Below are positions 45,680-56,639 of a stretch of 64,000 nucleotides of DNA, piece after piece. Position 1 is the first letter of the stretch; every line of letters begins with the position of its first letter. The notes under the pieces were generated by a model. The model worked only from the letters and a program-made list of their open reading frames with translations. It was not told the origin of the DNA and did no database searches. Source of the stretch: Dichetophora obliterata (lineage: Eukaryota; Arthropoda; Insecta; Diptera; Sciomyzidae); NCBI GenBank assembly GCA_963920525.1, contig OY986435.1:97510727-97574726 (forward strand), written 5' to 3'. The translations under genes and the position numbers were made by a program.

Positions 45680-47012
45680 GTAAATATGTCCATACGGTTT
45701 AAATTCTTTTAACAAAAATGCTTTATTTAGTTTCTAACGATATTTTTTTTAACTTATTTGTGTTAGAAATGTATATATGTATTATTAAAAATGGTTTAAA
45801 AATGCAATTAAGCCCCGTTTATTTTCCGCCAGTTTGATCAAACCACATCTGTCAAAACACAAACACTGCTTCAGGGGCGCAGTCATTTTTCGCAGTTGAA
45901 TACATGTTTGGGGCGCTCTTGTTTTCAGCATAGTGAATCAGATTTAGTACCTGTTTGTTAAATTTTTCTGATTTTTACACAACAACTAGGCAGAAACACC
46001 CAAAAAATAAGGATTTTAAAAAATTAACCTAATTTAATTTGTAATTAAAGTTGAAGTTTAGAATTTATAGGCCTTCAAATATATAAAAATTACCTAAAAA
46101 TCTTGCAGTTTTTCTAGTTTTTCAACAAAACTAAGCTTTATGGGTATTAAAACAAAGGTAATGTGCGGATCTATTCAACGAGGTGTCAAATTTAGAATTC
46201 CATAAGAATTCATTAAGATATAATTTTTTTATAATTAGAATTTGTCTGAAATACTAGTGGTTTCTCTTTTACGAAAGCGATACATTAAAAAGAGAATTAT
46301 TAAAAAGATAACTTCATTCAGAACTTCTGTAGACATACAAGCCTGTGTGGTACTTCCTGAGGTTTGTAAATCCTAAGCAGCATCCGAAGGCCTCCTTTTG
46401 ATACATTTATTTTTTTTTTTTATTAAATTTGGAAAAACCTCGCAATTTTAAGTAAAAAAAGGGTTGTATCTTAAATGCATGTATTTTTATGTTTGATATC
46501 TTGTTGAATAGATACTTGTATTATCTCTCTTTTGATACCCATAAAATTTAGTTTTGTTGAAAAACTTAAAAAATCAGCTAAATTTTTAATCCACTTTTTC
46601 CAACGTTGGATGCCTATAACTTCTAAGCCAATTGCGAGCGATCATAAATTTTTTAAATAATTAGAGTTGTTGCTATTCTTGAAATGTTTCTAAAATTTTA
46701 ATGCAAAAGAACAAACTTTAACAATTTGGGCCTTCTTTTACGATACAACCGAATACGGCCCTTTGTGATTGTTTCTCAAAGAAGTAAAATATAAGGAAAT
46801 GGTGTTGTTAACACATACACTGTACGTGAGCTGTCGCACCATTCGTAAATTGTGCGAGCGAGAAAGAGAGTGTTTTTTGACATTTCTGAGAACCCTGGCA
46901 ATTGATTGGAAGACTCCTCAGCAAAATAGTTGAAAATAGTTTAATTTTAAGTATTTTTCACTGCTTAAAAAGCAACAAAATCAAAGAAAAAAATCACAAA
47001 AATAAATGCAAC

Positions 47013-47080
47013 ATGAGTTGTGCAGTTAAGAGTTGTAAAAGTTCCCGAAAACTTAAAAACAATCCGCTTTCGTTCCACAG
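47013..47080 (+). CDS. THAP-domain first exon, copy 2
   Basis: Second copy of the exon at 45612 in the tandem duplicate: MSCAVKSCKSSRKL...SFHR with the same GTAAAT donor. It differs by a few substitutions (N/S, S/K, AH/PL), so the duplication is not very recent, yet the frame is intact in both copies. Confidence 0.7.
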
Positions 47081-48160
47081 GTAAATATGTCTACACGGTT
47101 TCATTTCTTTTTACAAAAGTGCTTTATTAAGTTTCTTACGATATTTTTTTATCTTATTTGTATTAGAAATGTATATATTTCTAATTAAAAATGGTTTAAA
47201 AATGCAATTTAGACCCGTTGATTTTGCGCCAGTTTGATCAAACCACATCTGTCAAAACACAAACACTTCTTCAGGGGCGCAGTAATTTTTCACAGTAGAA
47301 AAATTTTTGGGGCGCTCTTGTTTTCAGCATAGTGAATCAGATTTAGTACCTGTTTGTTAAATTTTTCTGATTTCTACTCAACAACTAGGCAGAAACACCC
47401 AAAAAATAAGGATTTTAAAAAATTAACCTAATTAATTTTGTAATTAAAGTTGAAGTTAAGAATTTATTGGGTTATCAAAATTAGAAAAATTACCTAAAAA
47501 TGTTGCTGTTTTTCTAGTTTTTCAACAAAACTAAGCTTTGTAAGTATTAAAACAAAGGTAATGCGCGCATCTATTCAATGAGGTGTGAAAAATAAAATTC
47601 CATGCATAACTTTTTAAGATATAACTTTTTTTATAATTTGAATTTGTCTGAAAAACTAGTGGTTTCCCTTTTACGAAAGCAATATATTAAAAACAGAATT
47701 ATTAAAAAGATAACTACATCCAGAAGTACTGTGGATAGCAAAGCCTGTGTTGTACTTACTGAGGTTTGTAATCCCTAAGCAGTGGCCGAAGGCCTCCTAT
47801 CAATACATTTAGTAATTTTTATTAAATTTGGAAAAATCTCGCCAGTGAAAAAAAAAAATTTTACCTTAAATGCAAGTATTTTTATAATTGATATCTTGAA
47901 CAGATACTTGTATTATCTCTCTTTTGATACCCATAAAGTTTAGTTTTGTTGGAAAACTTAAAAAATCAGCTAAATTTTTAGTCCACTTTTTCCAACGTTC
48001 GATACCTATAACTTCTAAGCCAATTGCGAGCGACCTGAAATTTTTTAAATAATTAGAGTTGTTGCTATTCTTGACACGTTCCTAAAATTTTAATGCATAA
48101 GAACAAACTTTAGCAGTTTGGGCCTTCTTTTACGATACAACCGAATACGGCCCTTTGTGA

Positions 48161-48338
48161 TTGTTTCTGTATTTGTGTGAACCAATACCAATATAAAAAA
48201 TACCACACTTTTCTGCTATTGCACCACTTCCTTATATTTTACTTCTTTGTTGTTTCTGTATTTGTGTGAACCAACACCAATATAGAAAATACCACACTTT
48301 TCTGCTATTACACCACTTCCTTATATTTTACTTCTTTG
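48161..48338 (+). repeat. Tandem 89-bp duplication of the P-like right terminus
   Basis: Units 48161-48249 and 48250-48338 both run from TTGTTTCTGTATTTGTGTGA to the terminal repeat TTACTTCTTTG. They differ by only a few bases. Either copy could serve as a transposition end. Confidence 0.88.
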
Positions 48339-49265
48339 GTTGTAATCAGTGAGGATTGAGCGAAAGTGGATGTGAAGGAAAATAAAATTGAAATTTTTCG
48401 GCTGACTCTGCTCAGTTCTGCTTAGCTGACGTAGCTTTGTGGTTAGGCTTGGGCATTTTAGTTCACTAAAATGATCGCTCTTTTTAGTTCAGTTGAGTTT
48501 AATGAACTAGTTCGTTCATATAGTTCATTTAGTTCGTTCGCTCTTTTAGTTCGTTTCGTGCACTCGTTCATGTTGTTAGTTCGTTAGGTCTTATAGTTCG
48601 TTTGGTGCATGATATAATTACCAGGTATTATTATTCGCTGAAAATCAGCTGGGGATAAACTGTCATTTTGGGCATATAGTGTCAAAATGTAGTGAGTAGG
48701 TGAAAACAGTGTTGCTTCTTGTAGTATTTCAAATCAGAAATCTGCAAACGATACGGTTATTCACAATATCGTGTATTTTTGATTAGTTTTTATAAAATAT
48801 CCAATATTTAAAAATTATTGTGAAGGAACTTTTAATAAAGTGTTGTATTTTTTAAATCAACTAATTTTAGTGTGTATTTTTGTTTGTAAATATAAATGGA
48901 AATCATCATTTTACTGTAGAAAATCATGAAACAATTTTAACAAAACACTACATTATAATAAGTTTTATTAAATAAACTTACAATGCAGCCAGTAGATTCT
49001 TCCGTGTTAAGTAAAAATGCTTTTGGGAATAAACATTATGCATTTTGTTTTTGTAATTTTACAAAACTTGATACAAATATAAAATTTAAATATTTATCTT
49101 GTCCTTGCACTTGATATTAGTGGCGTGATAAACAACAATTTTATTAGTTCATTACATCAAAAGTTAAGTAAGCATGAGAGAAACAATATGATTCAAAGTT
49201 CTAATGTTTGACTTTAAAAAAGTTCAAATACTTTAAAGCCTTGGCATCGTTTAGCGTAATACATC

Positions 49266-49483
49266 AGACCTATCATGAACAATTTTTCAAGCGGAATCAG
49301 AAAAGGGAGTTTTAATTTTTAAGACAAAGCTCAAGAACATTTTGGAAATTTTAAATGCAAATTCGATCATCAATGGTTTATCAACAAATTTGCATTAAAA
49401 ATTTCCAAAATAGTCTTGAGCTTTATCATAAAAATTAAAACTCCCTTTTCTGATTTCCCGTGAAAAACTATTCATGATAGGGC
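49266..49483. mobile_element. Hairpin MITE, TIR CAGACCTATCATGAA
   Basis: CAGACCTATCATGAACAATT with GAAAAGGGAGTTTTAATTTT, and the complement AAAATTAAAACTCCCTTTTC ending TTCATGATAGGGCTG. A related element sits at 63724-63953. Nested within the element at 48444-50505. Confidence 0.75.
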
Positions 49484-49559
49484 TGAATATATAGTTGTTG
49501 AAATATAAACCAAATCAATGATTTTATAAATGAAATTGCAAAAGTTTTTTATTGCCGAA

Positions 49560-50124
49560 ATTTTTTGTTTCATTTTTTGATTTTTTAATCTTTTATTTAA
49601 ATTTTTAGTCTGAAAATGCATTCTGCATTTTATGAAGAGCTCTTTCACAGGTTCGGGAAGTTCGTTTGCTGAACACAACTCAGCGTGTTTTTTCTGTACT
49701 CTTTGCACACTAAAATGTTTCTACCATTGGCTTGGTTAAAGATCGCCTCCAAATCTTTTATTTTTTCCATAAATGCAGCTGATGGCTTTTTCAGCTCTCC
49801 CTGCGAGACTTCATCTACCCATGTAAAGGAGCAGTCTTTACTTTGAAAACTTTCAAAGTGTAGCCTTTTTATAATGTAGCCTGCAACGTACTTTAAGGCG
49901 TCCTCGTGCATTTCGTCAATTTCGTACCTGTTCATATGTAGACATCTGGGCAAAAGGAAAAGCAAAAATCCCCTTTTATTTCTTGATGCGTTTGCAGTAC
50001 TTTTATTTGACACCAATCTGACACTATATGCCCAAAGTAACGAGTAAAAATAGCGATTAATAGTACCTGGTAATTCTATCATGGTTTGGTGTTTTAGATC
50101 GTTAGGTATGTTAGCTCGTTGCAT
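49560..50124 (-). pseudogene. Transposase C-terminal fragment, P/THAP9-like
   Basis: HEDALKYVAGYIIKRL resembles the '(D/E)xLxYIAGYIxxKL' stretch near the C-terminus of P/THAP9-type transposases, followed by CSFTWVDEVSQGELKKPSAA, and after a frameshift near 49690 LPEPVKELFIKCRMHFQTKN (a common 'FIKxRxxxRxxxLN' tail). The catalytic RNase-H part and the THAP domain are missing. Assignment from remembered family features; medium confidence. Confidence 0.5.
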
Positions 50125-50603
50125 TTTTTTAGTTCAATAGGTCTTTTAGTTTGTTTTGTTTGCTCTTTCATGATCAGATCTATAAAATGAAGCGAACTAT
50201 ATGACCGAATCAATCATTAACTGCGGACATAGAAGAAATTTACATAAAAATACTACATATGGGGCATTCCTCACAATATTTGCCACAAAAATTTGTTTTT
50301 GCAAAAAAGTTTTTTTTACCGTCCATCAGTGAAAAACTGTATCAGCACGGACTCAAAATTGTTTCTAGTTCATTTCGATCTGACTCGCTGCAAAATCGAT
50401 TGAACTAAAAGAACTAAAAGAACGAGAATCAACGAACTAGTTCACATAGTTCTTGAGTGCGAATAGTTCAATTGAACTAGTTCGTTCGTGAACTACCCAA
50501 GCCTATTTGTGGTTGCGACGCTTAGCGATGTATGAGCTGTATGAGTGCGAAGAAATAGAAAATAGAAAGCGTGTGATGAAGCGAAAAGAAAATAGTTTGC
50601 TAT

Positions 50604-52650
50604 TGTTTCTTTTCGCTTTGGTATGAATTTTATTGTTTCCTATAAGAATCTTGCACTCATATGAATACTTACATTTTTTTAGCTAGATAGGATTTGGTAA
50701 ATTGAATGAATTTACCAATTTCAATCTTTTTAAATGATGAGAACATTTTTATGCCCCCCTTTACCTACAAATTTATTTTAATTCTTGCAGGTAAGAAATT
50801 TTTTAGTTTTAAGCTACTTTTTTTACCAATTTCCAGGTACTATGAATTTAGGAATTTTTTAATTTAAAGCAAAATCTTTTAACTAGATTGGATTTGGTAA
50901 ATTAAAAAATATATATTTGTGACAAAATGAAATAGAACTTCTACGTTAACGTTCTACGTTAATAGAACTTTGTTTTTTTCAATAACGTCACAATTGAAAA
51001 AAAAAATAATTTTTTAGTACAAGAATTTTAAGTCTTAAGCAGAAATTAAAGGAATTACAATATTTCCTATGAAATTCAGTATATACAATATTTACAGTAA
51101 ATATTAACAGAAATGTATTTACAATATTTAAATTGTAAAATACATTTACAATATAAGTACAATATGTACAATATTTACATTATAAAAAGAAGTATATACA
51201 ATATTTACAGTAAATATTCTGTAATAAGACTTTCATTTAGGTTTAAATTATTACATTATATAATAAGATTTTAATTTAGTTTTAAATTATTACATTATGT
51301 AATAAGATTTCGTTCTAGGTTTAAAGATATTTTATTATATAATAAGCACCGTATTATATTAAATAATAAGAGCAAGTTTAAAACTTTTTTAATTTTTTAT
51401 TGAATTAGAAGAATAAAATGAGGTAAGTTTTAAAACACCAACAATTCAAAACCAAAACTGCAAAATAAATTCATATGTATGAAAGACATTATTTTGCTTT
51501 AAAATGAATAAAAGATGAATTTGTTGCTTTCTTTATTAATTGATTAATTTATTAAAAAATCTATAAATAAATTCATAATTCATAAAAAGATGGATTTATT
51601 GCATGATTCTTCCTTCCTTTATTAATTGATTAATTTTATTAATTTATTAAAAAATCTGTTTGCTAAAAATAAAAACTTTTTAAATACCTTCAGCAAATAG
51701 ATTTTATACAAAATTTTAATAAAATCTCAAAATACAAAAAAAAAAACAAGGAACTTTATGTCAACATAACAATTACTGTTTAAAGAAGGTAATTAAAATA
51801 AAAAAAATATCTTTAAATATTAATACCATTTTTGGATTATTAAACAAACACAATTAGTTTTATATTTTGGATTTGAAAACACAACAAAATACTTTCATAA
51901 ATTTTAATGTTTCAAACTCTTAGATGGTATTTAATATTTTAAACACTTTCGTAAACATTCTGAGTTTGTTTAAAATGAAAAAAAATTTCTAAATACCTGC
52001 AACAATTGACAGAAATTTGTATATATATTTTTACACAAAGAAAGTATATACATCTCATATATGTGTATATACTATGTAGCTTAAAAATCATTTAAATGAA
52101 TTTATAATAATTTGAAAAGAGGGAAATTGGTAATTTCATTAAATTTATCAAATGCAATGTAGCTAAAAAATTTAGCTTTAAATTAAAAAATTTCTTAAAT
52201 ACATTGTACCTGCAAGAACTAAAAGAAATTTATAGGTAAAGGTCATATAAAAATATTATCATAATATAAATAGCTGGAAATTGGTAAATTCATTTAATGT
52301 ACCAAATCCAATCTAGTTAAAAAATTATGCTTTAAATTAAAAAAATTCCTAAATTCATAGTACCTGGAAATTGGTAAAAATTTAGCTTCAAATGAAAAAA
52401 TTTGCTGAATTCATTGTACCTAGAAATTGGTAAAAAATGTAGCTTAAAATTAAAAAATTTCTTACCTATATTAAAATAAATTTATAGGTAAAGTGGGGCA
52501 TAAAAGTGTTCTCATCATTTAAAAAGATTGAAATTGGTAAATTCATTCAATTTACCAAATCCAATCTAGCTAAAAAATGTAAATATTCATATGAGTGCAA
52601 GATTCTTATAGGAAACAAAAAACGTCATACCAAAGCGAAAAGAAACAATA
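50604..52650. mobile_element. Long palindrome F2 (2.0 kb)
   Basis: Outer 150 bp: TTTCTTTTCGCTTTGGTATG, CCTATAAGAATCTTGCACTC and TGATGAGAACATTTTTATGCC pair with their complements at 52500-52650. Further pairs (AGATTGGATTTGGTAAATT / ATTTACCAAATCCAATCT, several times) continue inward to a very AT-rich centre (50930-52080). No coding. Confidence 0.82.
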
Positions 52651-53222
52651 GGTCTGTTTCCGTACTCTACACTGTGTAAGATTTGTGTAACTTCTGGTAA
52701 GCTCGAACTGAGAGAGTAAAAATGAAATTTGAGAATATTAGCAAAAGTACGGAAACAGCTTCTAGCAAGTTTCGAGCACAAAACAGCTGATTCTGACAGC
52801 AGACAAGTCAAACGTAAATAGTGCCAATTGAAATTGTTTGTGAAGTAAATTTTTTTAAGCTATAAAATCTTTTAAGCTATGTTTTAAGTTATAAAATTAC
52901 TTTAAATAATTTATTTATAGCTAAAAATTGGAAGATCAAAAGAAACTGCACTTTGTAAATTTATTTTTAGCAGCACAATTTGTGAATATTTGTGAAAAAC
53001 ATAAACAAACATTTGACATTTGCTTGTTCTTCTTGATGCTTCTTCTTATTGATGCTTGTTCTTAATTTACTCGAAGACTTGAGTTCTAGCACTATCTATG
53101 CACATTCTGTGCTCGAAAGAGCGATTTTATGCTTGTTCTTCTTCTCCCATTTCTTACACAAAAAGTACGGAAACAGAAAATAGCGACTCACAAGTCACAC
53201 AGTGTGAGTACGGAAACAGACC
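52651..53222. mobile_element. TA-flanked MITE, TIR GGTCTGTTTCCGTACTC
   Basis: Ends GGTCTGTTTCCGTACTC and GAGTACGGAAACAGACC with TA on both sides (52649-52650, 53223-53224). TACGGAAACAG recurs three times inside. A 2-bp TA duplication suggests a Tc1/mariner-type non-autonomous element of 572 bp. A degenerate relative is at 33634. Confidence 0.82.
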
Positions 53223-53224
53223 TA

Positions 53225-54700
53225 ACAGCAAACCATGATACAAAAAACTACAGATAAAGTATTGCGCATGTCCGCCATCTTTGTTGTGACGTAGTTCGAG
53301 CTTGTCAAAGTGGCTAAATAAAAACGTAGTCACAATATATTTAAAGGGGATAATTTATTTATAGCGATGAAAAAATATCGAAATTTTCTTATTGAAGATT
53401 GGTTTACTGAAATTAAATAAATTAAATTATAAATATATTTATAAATAAATTTCAGCAAATTTATTTTTCAGTACTATTATTGAAAATAAATGCATATATA
53501 ATTGGGTTGTTTTCTCCCATTTGTTCTCCTACACAAGAAAATAGCTACGTTACTTGATGTGTTTGGCAGCACTTTGATTGCTTCGTTTTCATTTTCTTGT
53601 TCTTCTCTTTTGTTGTTTCGTTTGTTGAAAAAATTATAAATTCCTTTTATGGCCCGAAATAAAATCGTTATTCTCATCAAAAGCATCTAAAACTTTAGTA
53701 CTAATTTTAATTACATAAAATATAATTGAAAATTATAATTTACGCGTACTATAAGTGCACAATATTAGAAATTGAATTAAATGAATGCAATATTTCTTAA
53801 ATGCTTGCAGTTGTGCTGCTTCATGAAGCAAAGATATACAGATAGCTTACTCCGTGCGCAAAAAATGAAATCTTCTGCGCACTACGTCACTCGAGCTTGT
53901 CAGCTGTAACACGTGGTGCCTACATACAAAAGAAAATGTGAAAAAGCAAAAAGTGAACACAAGCAGCAAGCAGCACAATTGCAAGCATTTAAGAAATATT
54001 TAATTCATTTTCTAATATTGTGCACTTATAGTACGCGTAAATTATAATTTTTAATTATATTTTATGTAATTAAAATTAGTTCTAAAGTTTTAGAGCTTGT
54101 GATGAGAATAACAACGATTTTAATTCGGGCCATAAAATGAATTTACAATTTTTCAACAAACGAGAAGAACAAGAAAATGAAAACAAAGAAGCTATCATAG
54201 TGCTGTCAAACACATCAAGTAACGTAGCTATTTTTTTGTGTAGGAGAAGAAATGGGAGAAAACACCCCTATTATATATGCATTTCTTTTCAATAATAGTA
54301 CTGAAAAATAAATTTGCTTAAATTTATATATAAATATATTTATAATGTAATTTATTTCATTTCAATAAACCAAGTTTCAATGAGAAAATGTCGATATTTC
54401 TTCATAGCTATAAATAAATTATCCCCTTTAAATATATTGTGACTACGTTTTTATTTATCCACTTTGACAAGCTCGAACTACGTCACAACAAAGATGGCGG
54501 ACACGCGCAATACTTTATCTGTAGTTCTTTGTATCATGGTGCTGCTTGCTGCTTGTGTTTACTTTTTGCTTTTTCACATTTTCTTTTGTATGTATGCACC
54601 ACGTGTTACAGCTGACAAGCTCGAGTGACGTAGTGCGCAGAAGATTTAATTTTTTGCGCACGGAGTAAGCTATCTGTATATCTTTGTTTCATGATAGCAA
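53225..54700. mobile_element. Long palindrome F3 (1.5 kb), two nested inverted pairs
   Basis: Pair A: 53232-53815 with 53976-54540 (GTCCGCCATCTTTGTTGTGA, AGGGGATAATTTATTTATAG, GCGTACTATAAGTGCACAAT). Pair B: 53816-53975 with 54541-54700 (AGCAAAGATATACAGATAGC, AGTGACGTAGTGCGCAGAAG and complements). Arms are over 90% alike by eye. No coding motif. Confidence 0.85.
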
Positions 54701-54939
54701 ACTATTTTCTTTTCGCTTCATCACACGCTTTCTATTTTCTATTTCTTCGCACTCATACAGCTCATACATCGCTAAGCGTCGCAACCACAAAGCTACGTCA
54801 GCTAAGCAGAACTGAGCAGAGTCAGCCGAAAAATTTCAATTTTATTTTCCTTCACATCCACTTTCGCTCAATCCTCACTGATTACAAATGTCTGCACAAA
54901 CGCAACTGTACAGAACTGACAACTCTTTACTACTCTTTG

Positions 54940-55091
54940 CACAAAGCTACGTCAGCTAAGCAGAACTGAGCAGAGTCAGCCGAAAAATTTCAATTTTATT
55001 TTCCTTCACATCCACTTTCGCTCAATCCTCACTGATTACAAATGCCTGCACAAACGACGGTGCAGAACTGACAACTCTTTACTACTCTTTG
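54940..55091 (-). repeat. Tandem partial copy of the outer foldback arm
   Basis: Repeats 54788-54939 almost exactly (ACAAAGCTACGTCAGCTAAG ... CTCTTTACTACTCTTTG). Each copy preserves the unoccupied target of the P-like element (ACTGATTACAAATG). Confidence 0.9.
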
Positions 55092-55161
55092 GTGTCACAT
55101 TTGACGAGCACCAACGACAAAGTGTGCAGTTATTTTTTTTTCGTTGCGCTGGGAATACATT

Positions 55162-55297
55162 GGGCCTTACCAATAGTCATTTTAATGTCGACTCAAAATT
55201 TAGTGTAAGCTTTTTGACAACAAATTCTATAGAAATAATGTCAGAAAAGCTCACACTAAATTTAGAGTAGGCATTAAATCGACTATTGGTAAGGCCC
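55162..55297. mobile_element. Hairpin MITE, 136 bp, ATT duplication
   Basis: Ends GGGCCTTACCAATAGT and ACTATTGGTAAGGCCC; arms continue through TTTAGTGTAAGCTTTTTGAC / GTCAGAAAAGCTCACACTAA. ATT flanks both sides (55159-55161, 55298-55300). Confidence 0.8.
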
Positions 55298-55399
55298 ATT
55301 ATATGTATATAATTCTTTGTATAATGAGTAACATGCATTTGCGCATTAATTTAAATGCAGAAAGCACATTCGTAGCTCGTTTATTGGAGAGCGGTCCGA

Positions 55400-56270
55400 A
55401 TGCTTGAAGGTCAAAATCTTGAAATAACCAAAATCTTGAAAAGATATAATCTTGAAAAAAAATCTTGAAAACGAAATCTTGCAAAAAAAATCTACAAAAA
55501 AGAAAATCTTGAAAAAAAAAATCTAGAAAACACAAAATATGCATAAATCTTGAAAAATCCTTGAAATTTTAAGAAATGTTGTTCTTTCGAATTAAATATA
55601 TAATTTCGAGAAAAATACGGAAAAGTGTCAAATTTTGACAAAATTATACATTTTTTAAATATTTGTAGTGCCACACTTAGCGTCATTCAGACAAACGAAG
55701 AGGACGTGGTGTTTTTTTGTCCATTTATGAACACATATTTTTAAAATTTGGCATTTTTTTGCAAAATTTGTCACTCTTCGAAATTTGGCACTTATTCGAA
55801 ATTAAATATGACATTTTTCGAAAAACTTGTAAATTTCGAAATTTGACACTTATTCAAAATTTGACAGTTTTTTCGAATTTTGGCACTTATTTCAAATTTT
55901 ATACTTTTTGCGAAATTTGAAACTTTTTGAAGTAATTGGACAATTTGGCATTTATTTCAAAATTTGACAATTTCTGTGACTTGACAATTATTTATTTTTT
56001 TGATTATTTTCGAAATTTGACATTAATCGAAAAATTTGATACTTCTTTCGAAATTGGACTTTTTTCGAAATAGTGTCAAATTTTCAATTAAGAAATCTTG
56101 AAAAACCTTCGCATAGAATGTATTCTTTAATTCGCTCGCGCGGACTAAAGAATACATTCCATGCGTAGGTTCTTCAAGATTTTGAGTTTCAAGATTTTTT
56201 TTCAAGTTTTTTTTTCAAGATTTTGATTTCAAGATTTTTTTCAAGATTTTGAAATTCAACGAAAAGTACC
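55400..56270. repeat. Foldback minisatellite of AATCTTGAAAA and CGAAATTTGACA words
   Basis: 55400-55560 repeats AATCTTGAAAA; 55740-56080 repeats CGAAATTTGACACTT; 56165-56255 repeats TTTTCAAGATT, the reverse of the first. At 56093-56182 is a 37-bp-arm hairpin (CCTTCGCATAGAATGTATTC / GAATACATTCCATGCGTAGG) around ATTCGCTCGCGCGGAC. Simple-sequence foldback structure, no gene. Confidence 0.8.
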
Positions 56271-56578
56271 CAACCCCGGGAATTGACGAGACAATCGAAA
56301 TGTCATTTGAACGCACTCAAGCTGTTCTCTGGTGTACGCATTTTTTGAAGTCTCATTAAACTCGACTTGTTTCAATTTCAATGTCAAGGTCGTCGTGTCA
56401 ATATGCTATTTTTTCAAAAGAAAATCAACAAAGGTAAATATTATTTTCAACATTTACATTATAAGTGAAAAAAGAGCTGTCGCACCAACAAAATGTCACA
56501 CGTTTGGCTTAAACAAAAATGCACAAAAGAACATCAAAAGCATAGCCAGCCATTCAATTATCATTTGAATCTATTAAA

Positions 56579-56627
56579 ATGGCGGAATTGAAGCTCTACA
56601 TGCATCGAACCATCGAGGCAAATGTTG
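56579..56627 (+). CDS. Candidate first coding exon of an unidentified gene
   Basis: AAAATGGCGGAATTG gives a good fly start context; the frame reads MAELKLYMHRTIEANV and meets a GTAAGT donor at about 56628. Upstream 300 bp are unique and non-repetitive with a 5'UTR-like look; the downstream 700 bp are also unique, like a first intron. No domain is visible in 16 residues and no second exon was recognised before the window end, so the gene is unnamed. Confidence 0.4.
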
Positions 56628-56639
56628 TAAGTACAGATT

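Larger units (their letters stand above)
45375..48338 (+). mobile_element. P-superfamily element, non-autonomous, internally duplicated
   Basis: 8-bp duplication GTTGTAAT at 45367-45374 and 48339-48346. Ends CAAAGAAGTAAAATATAAGG + AAATGGTG and the complement, 28 bp with one mismatch. Two tandem units of 1.4 kb (45375-46776, 46777-48160) each start with the left terminal repeat and carry a THAP-type first exon; the right terminus is itself an 89-bp tandem duplication. No transposase catalytic region. THAP, 8-bp duplication and ~31-bp TIR are the P-element hallmarks. Related sequence at 54880 shows the empty target. Confidence 0.88.
48444..50505 (-). mobile_element. 2.06-kb element with hAT-like ends, 8-bp duplication
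   Basis: Ends TAGGCTTGGGC and GCCCAAGCCTA-like (ACCCAAGCCTA), flanked by TTTGTGGT (48436-48443, 50506-50513). Subterminal clusters of AGTTCGTT / GAACTAGTTC on both sides. The interior has a minus-strand transposase C-terminal fragment that looks P/THAP9-like, and a hairpin MITE (49266-49483). Both hAT and P make 8-bp duplications, so the superfamily is uncertain. Confidence 0.85.
45316..55091. mobile_element. Composite foldback element with nested insertions (9.8 kb)
   Basis: Outer arms: left = 45316-45374 + 48347-48443 + 50514-50603; right = 54690-54939. They are reverse complements (CAAAGAGTAGTAAAGAGTTG / CAACTCTTTACTACTCTTTG at the ends, AATAGTTTGCTAT / ATAGCAAACTATT inside). The left arm is opened by a P-like element and a hAT-ended element. 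The middle holds two more palindromes (50604-52650, 53225-54700) and a TA-flanked MITE. The right end carries a partial tandem repeat of itself (54940-55091). No flanking duplication found. Confidence 0.85.

Noticed and set aside
55299..55686. Phe-rich frames (FFQDFLF...)
   Set aside because: Translation of the AATCTTGAAAA minisatellite.
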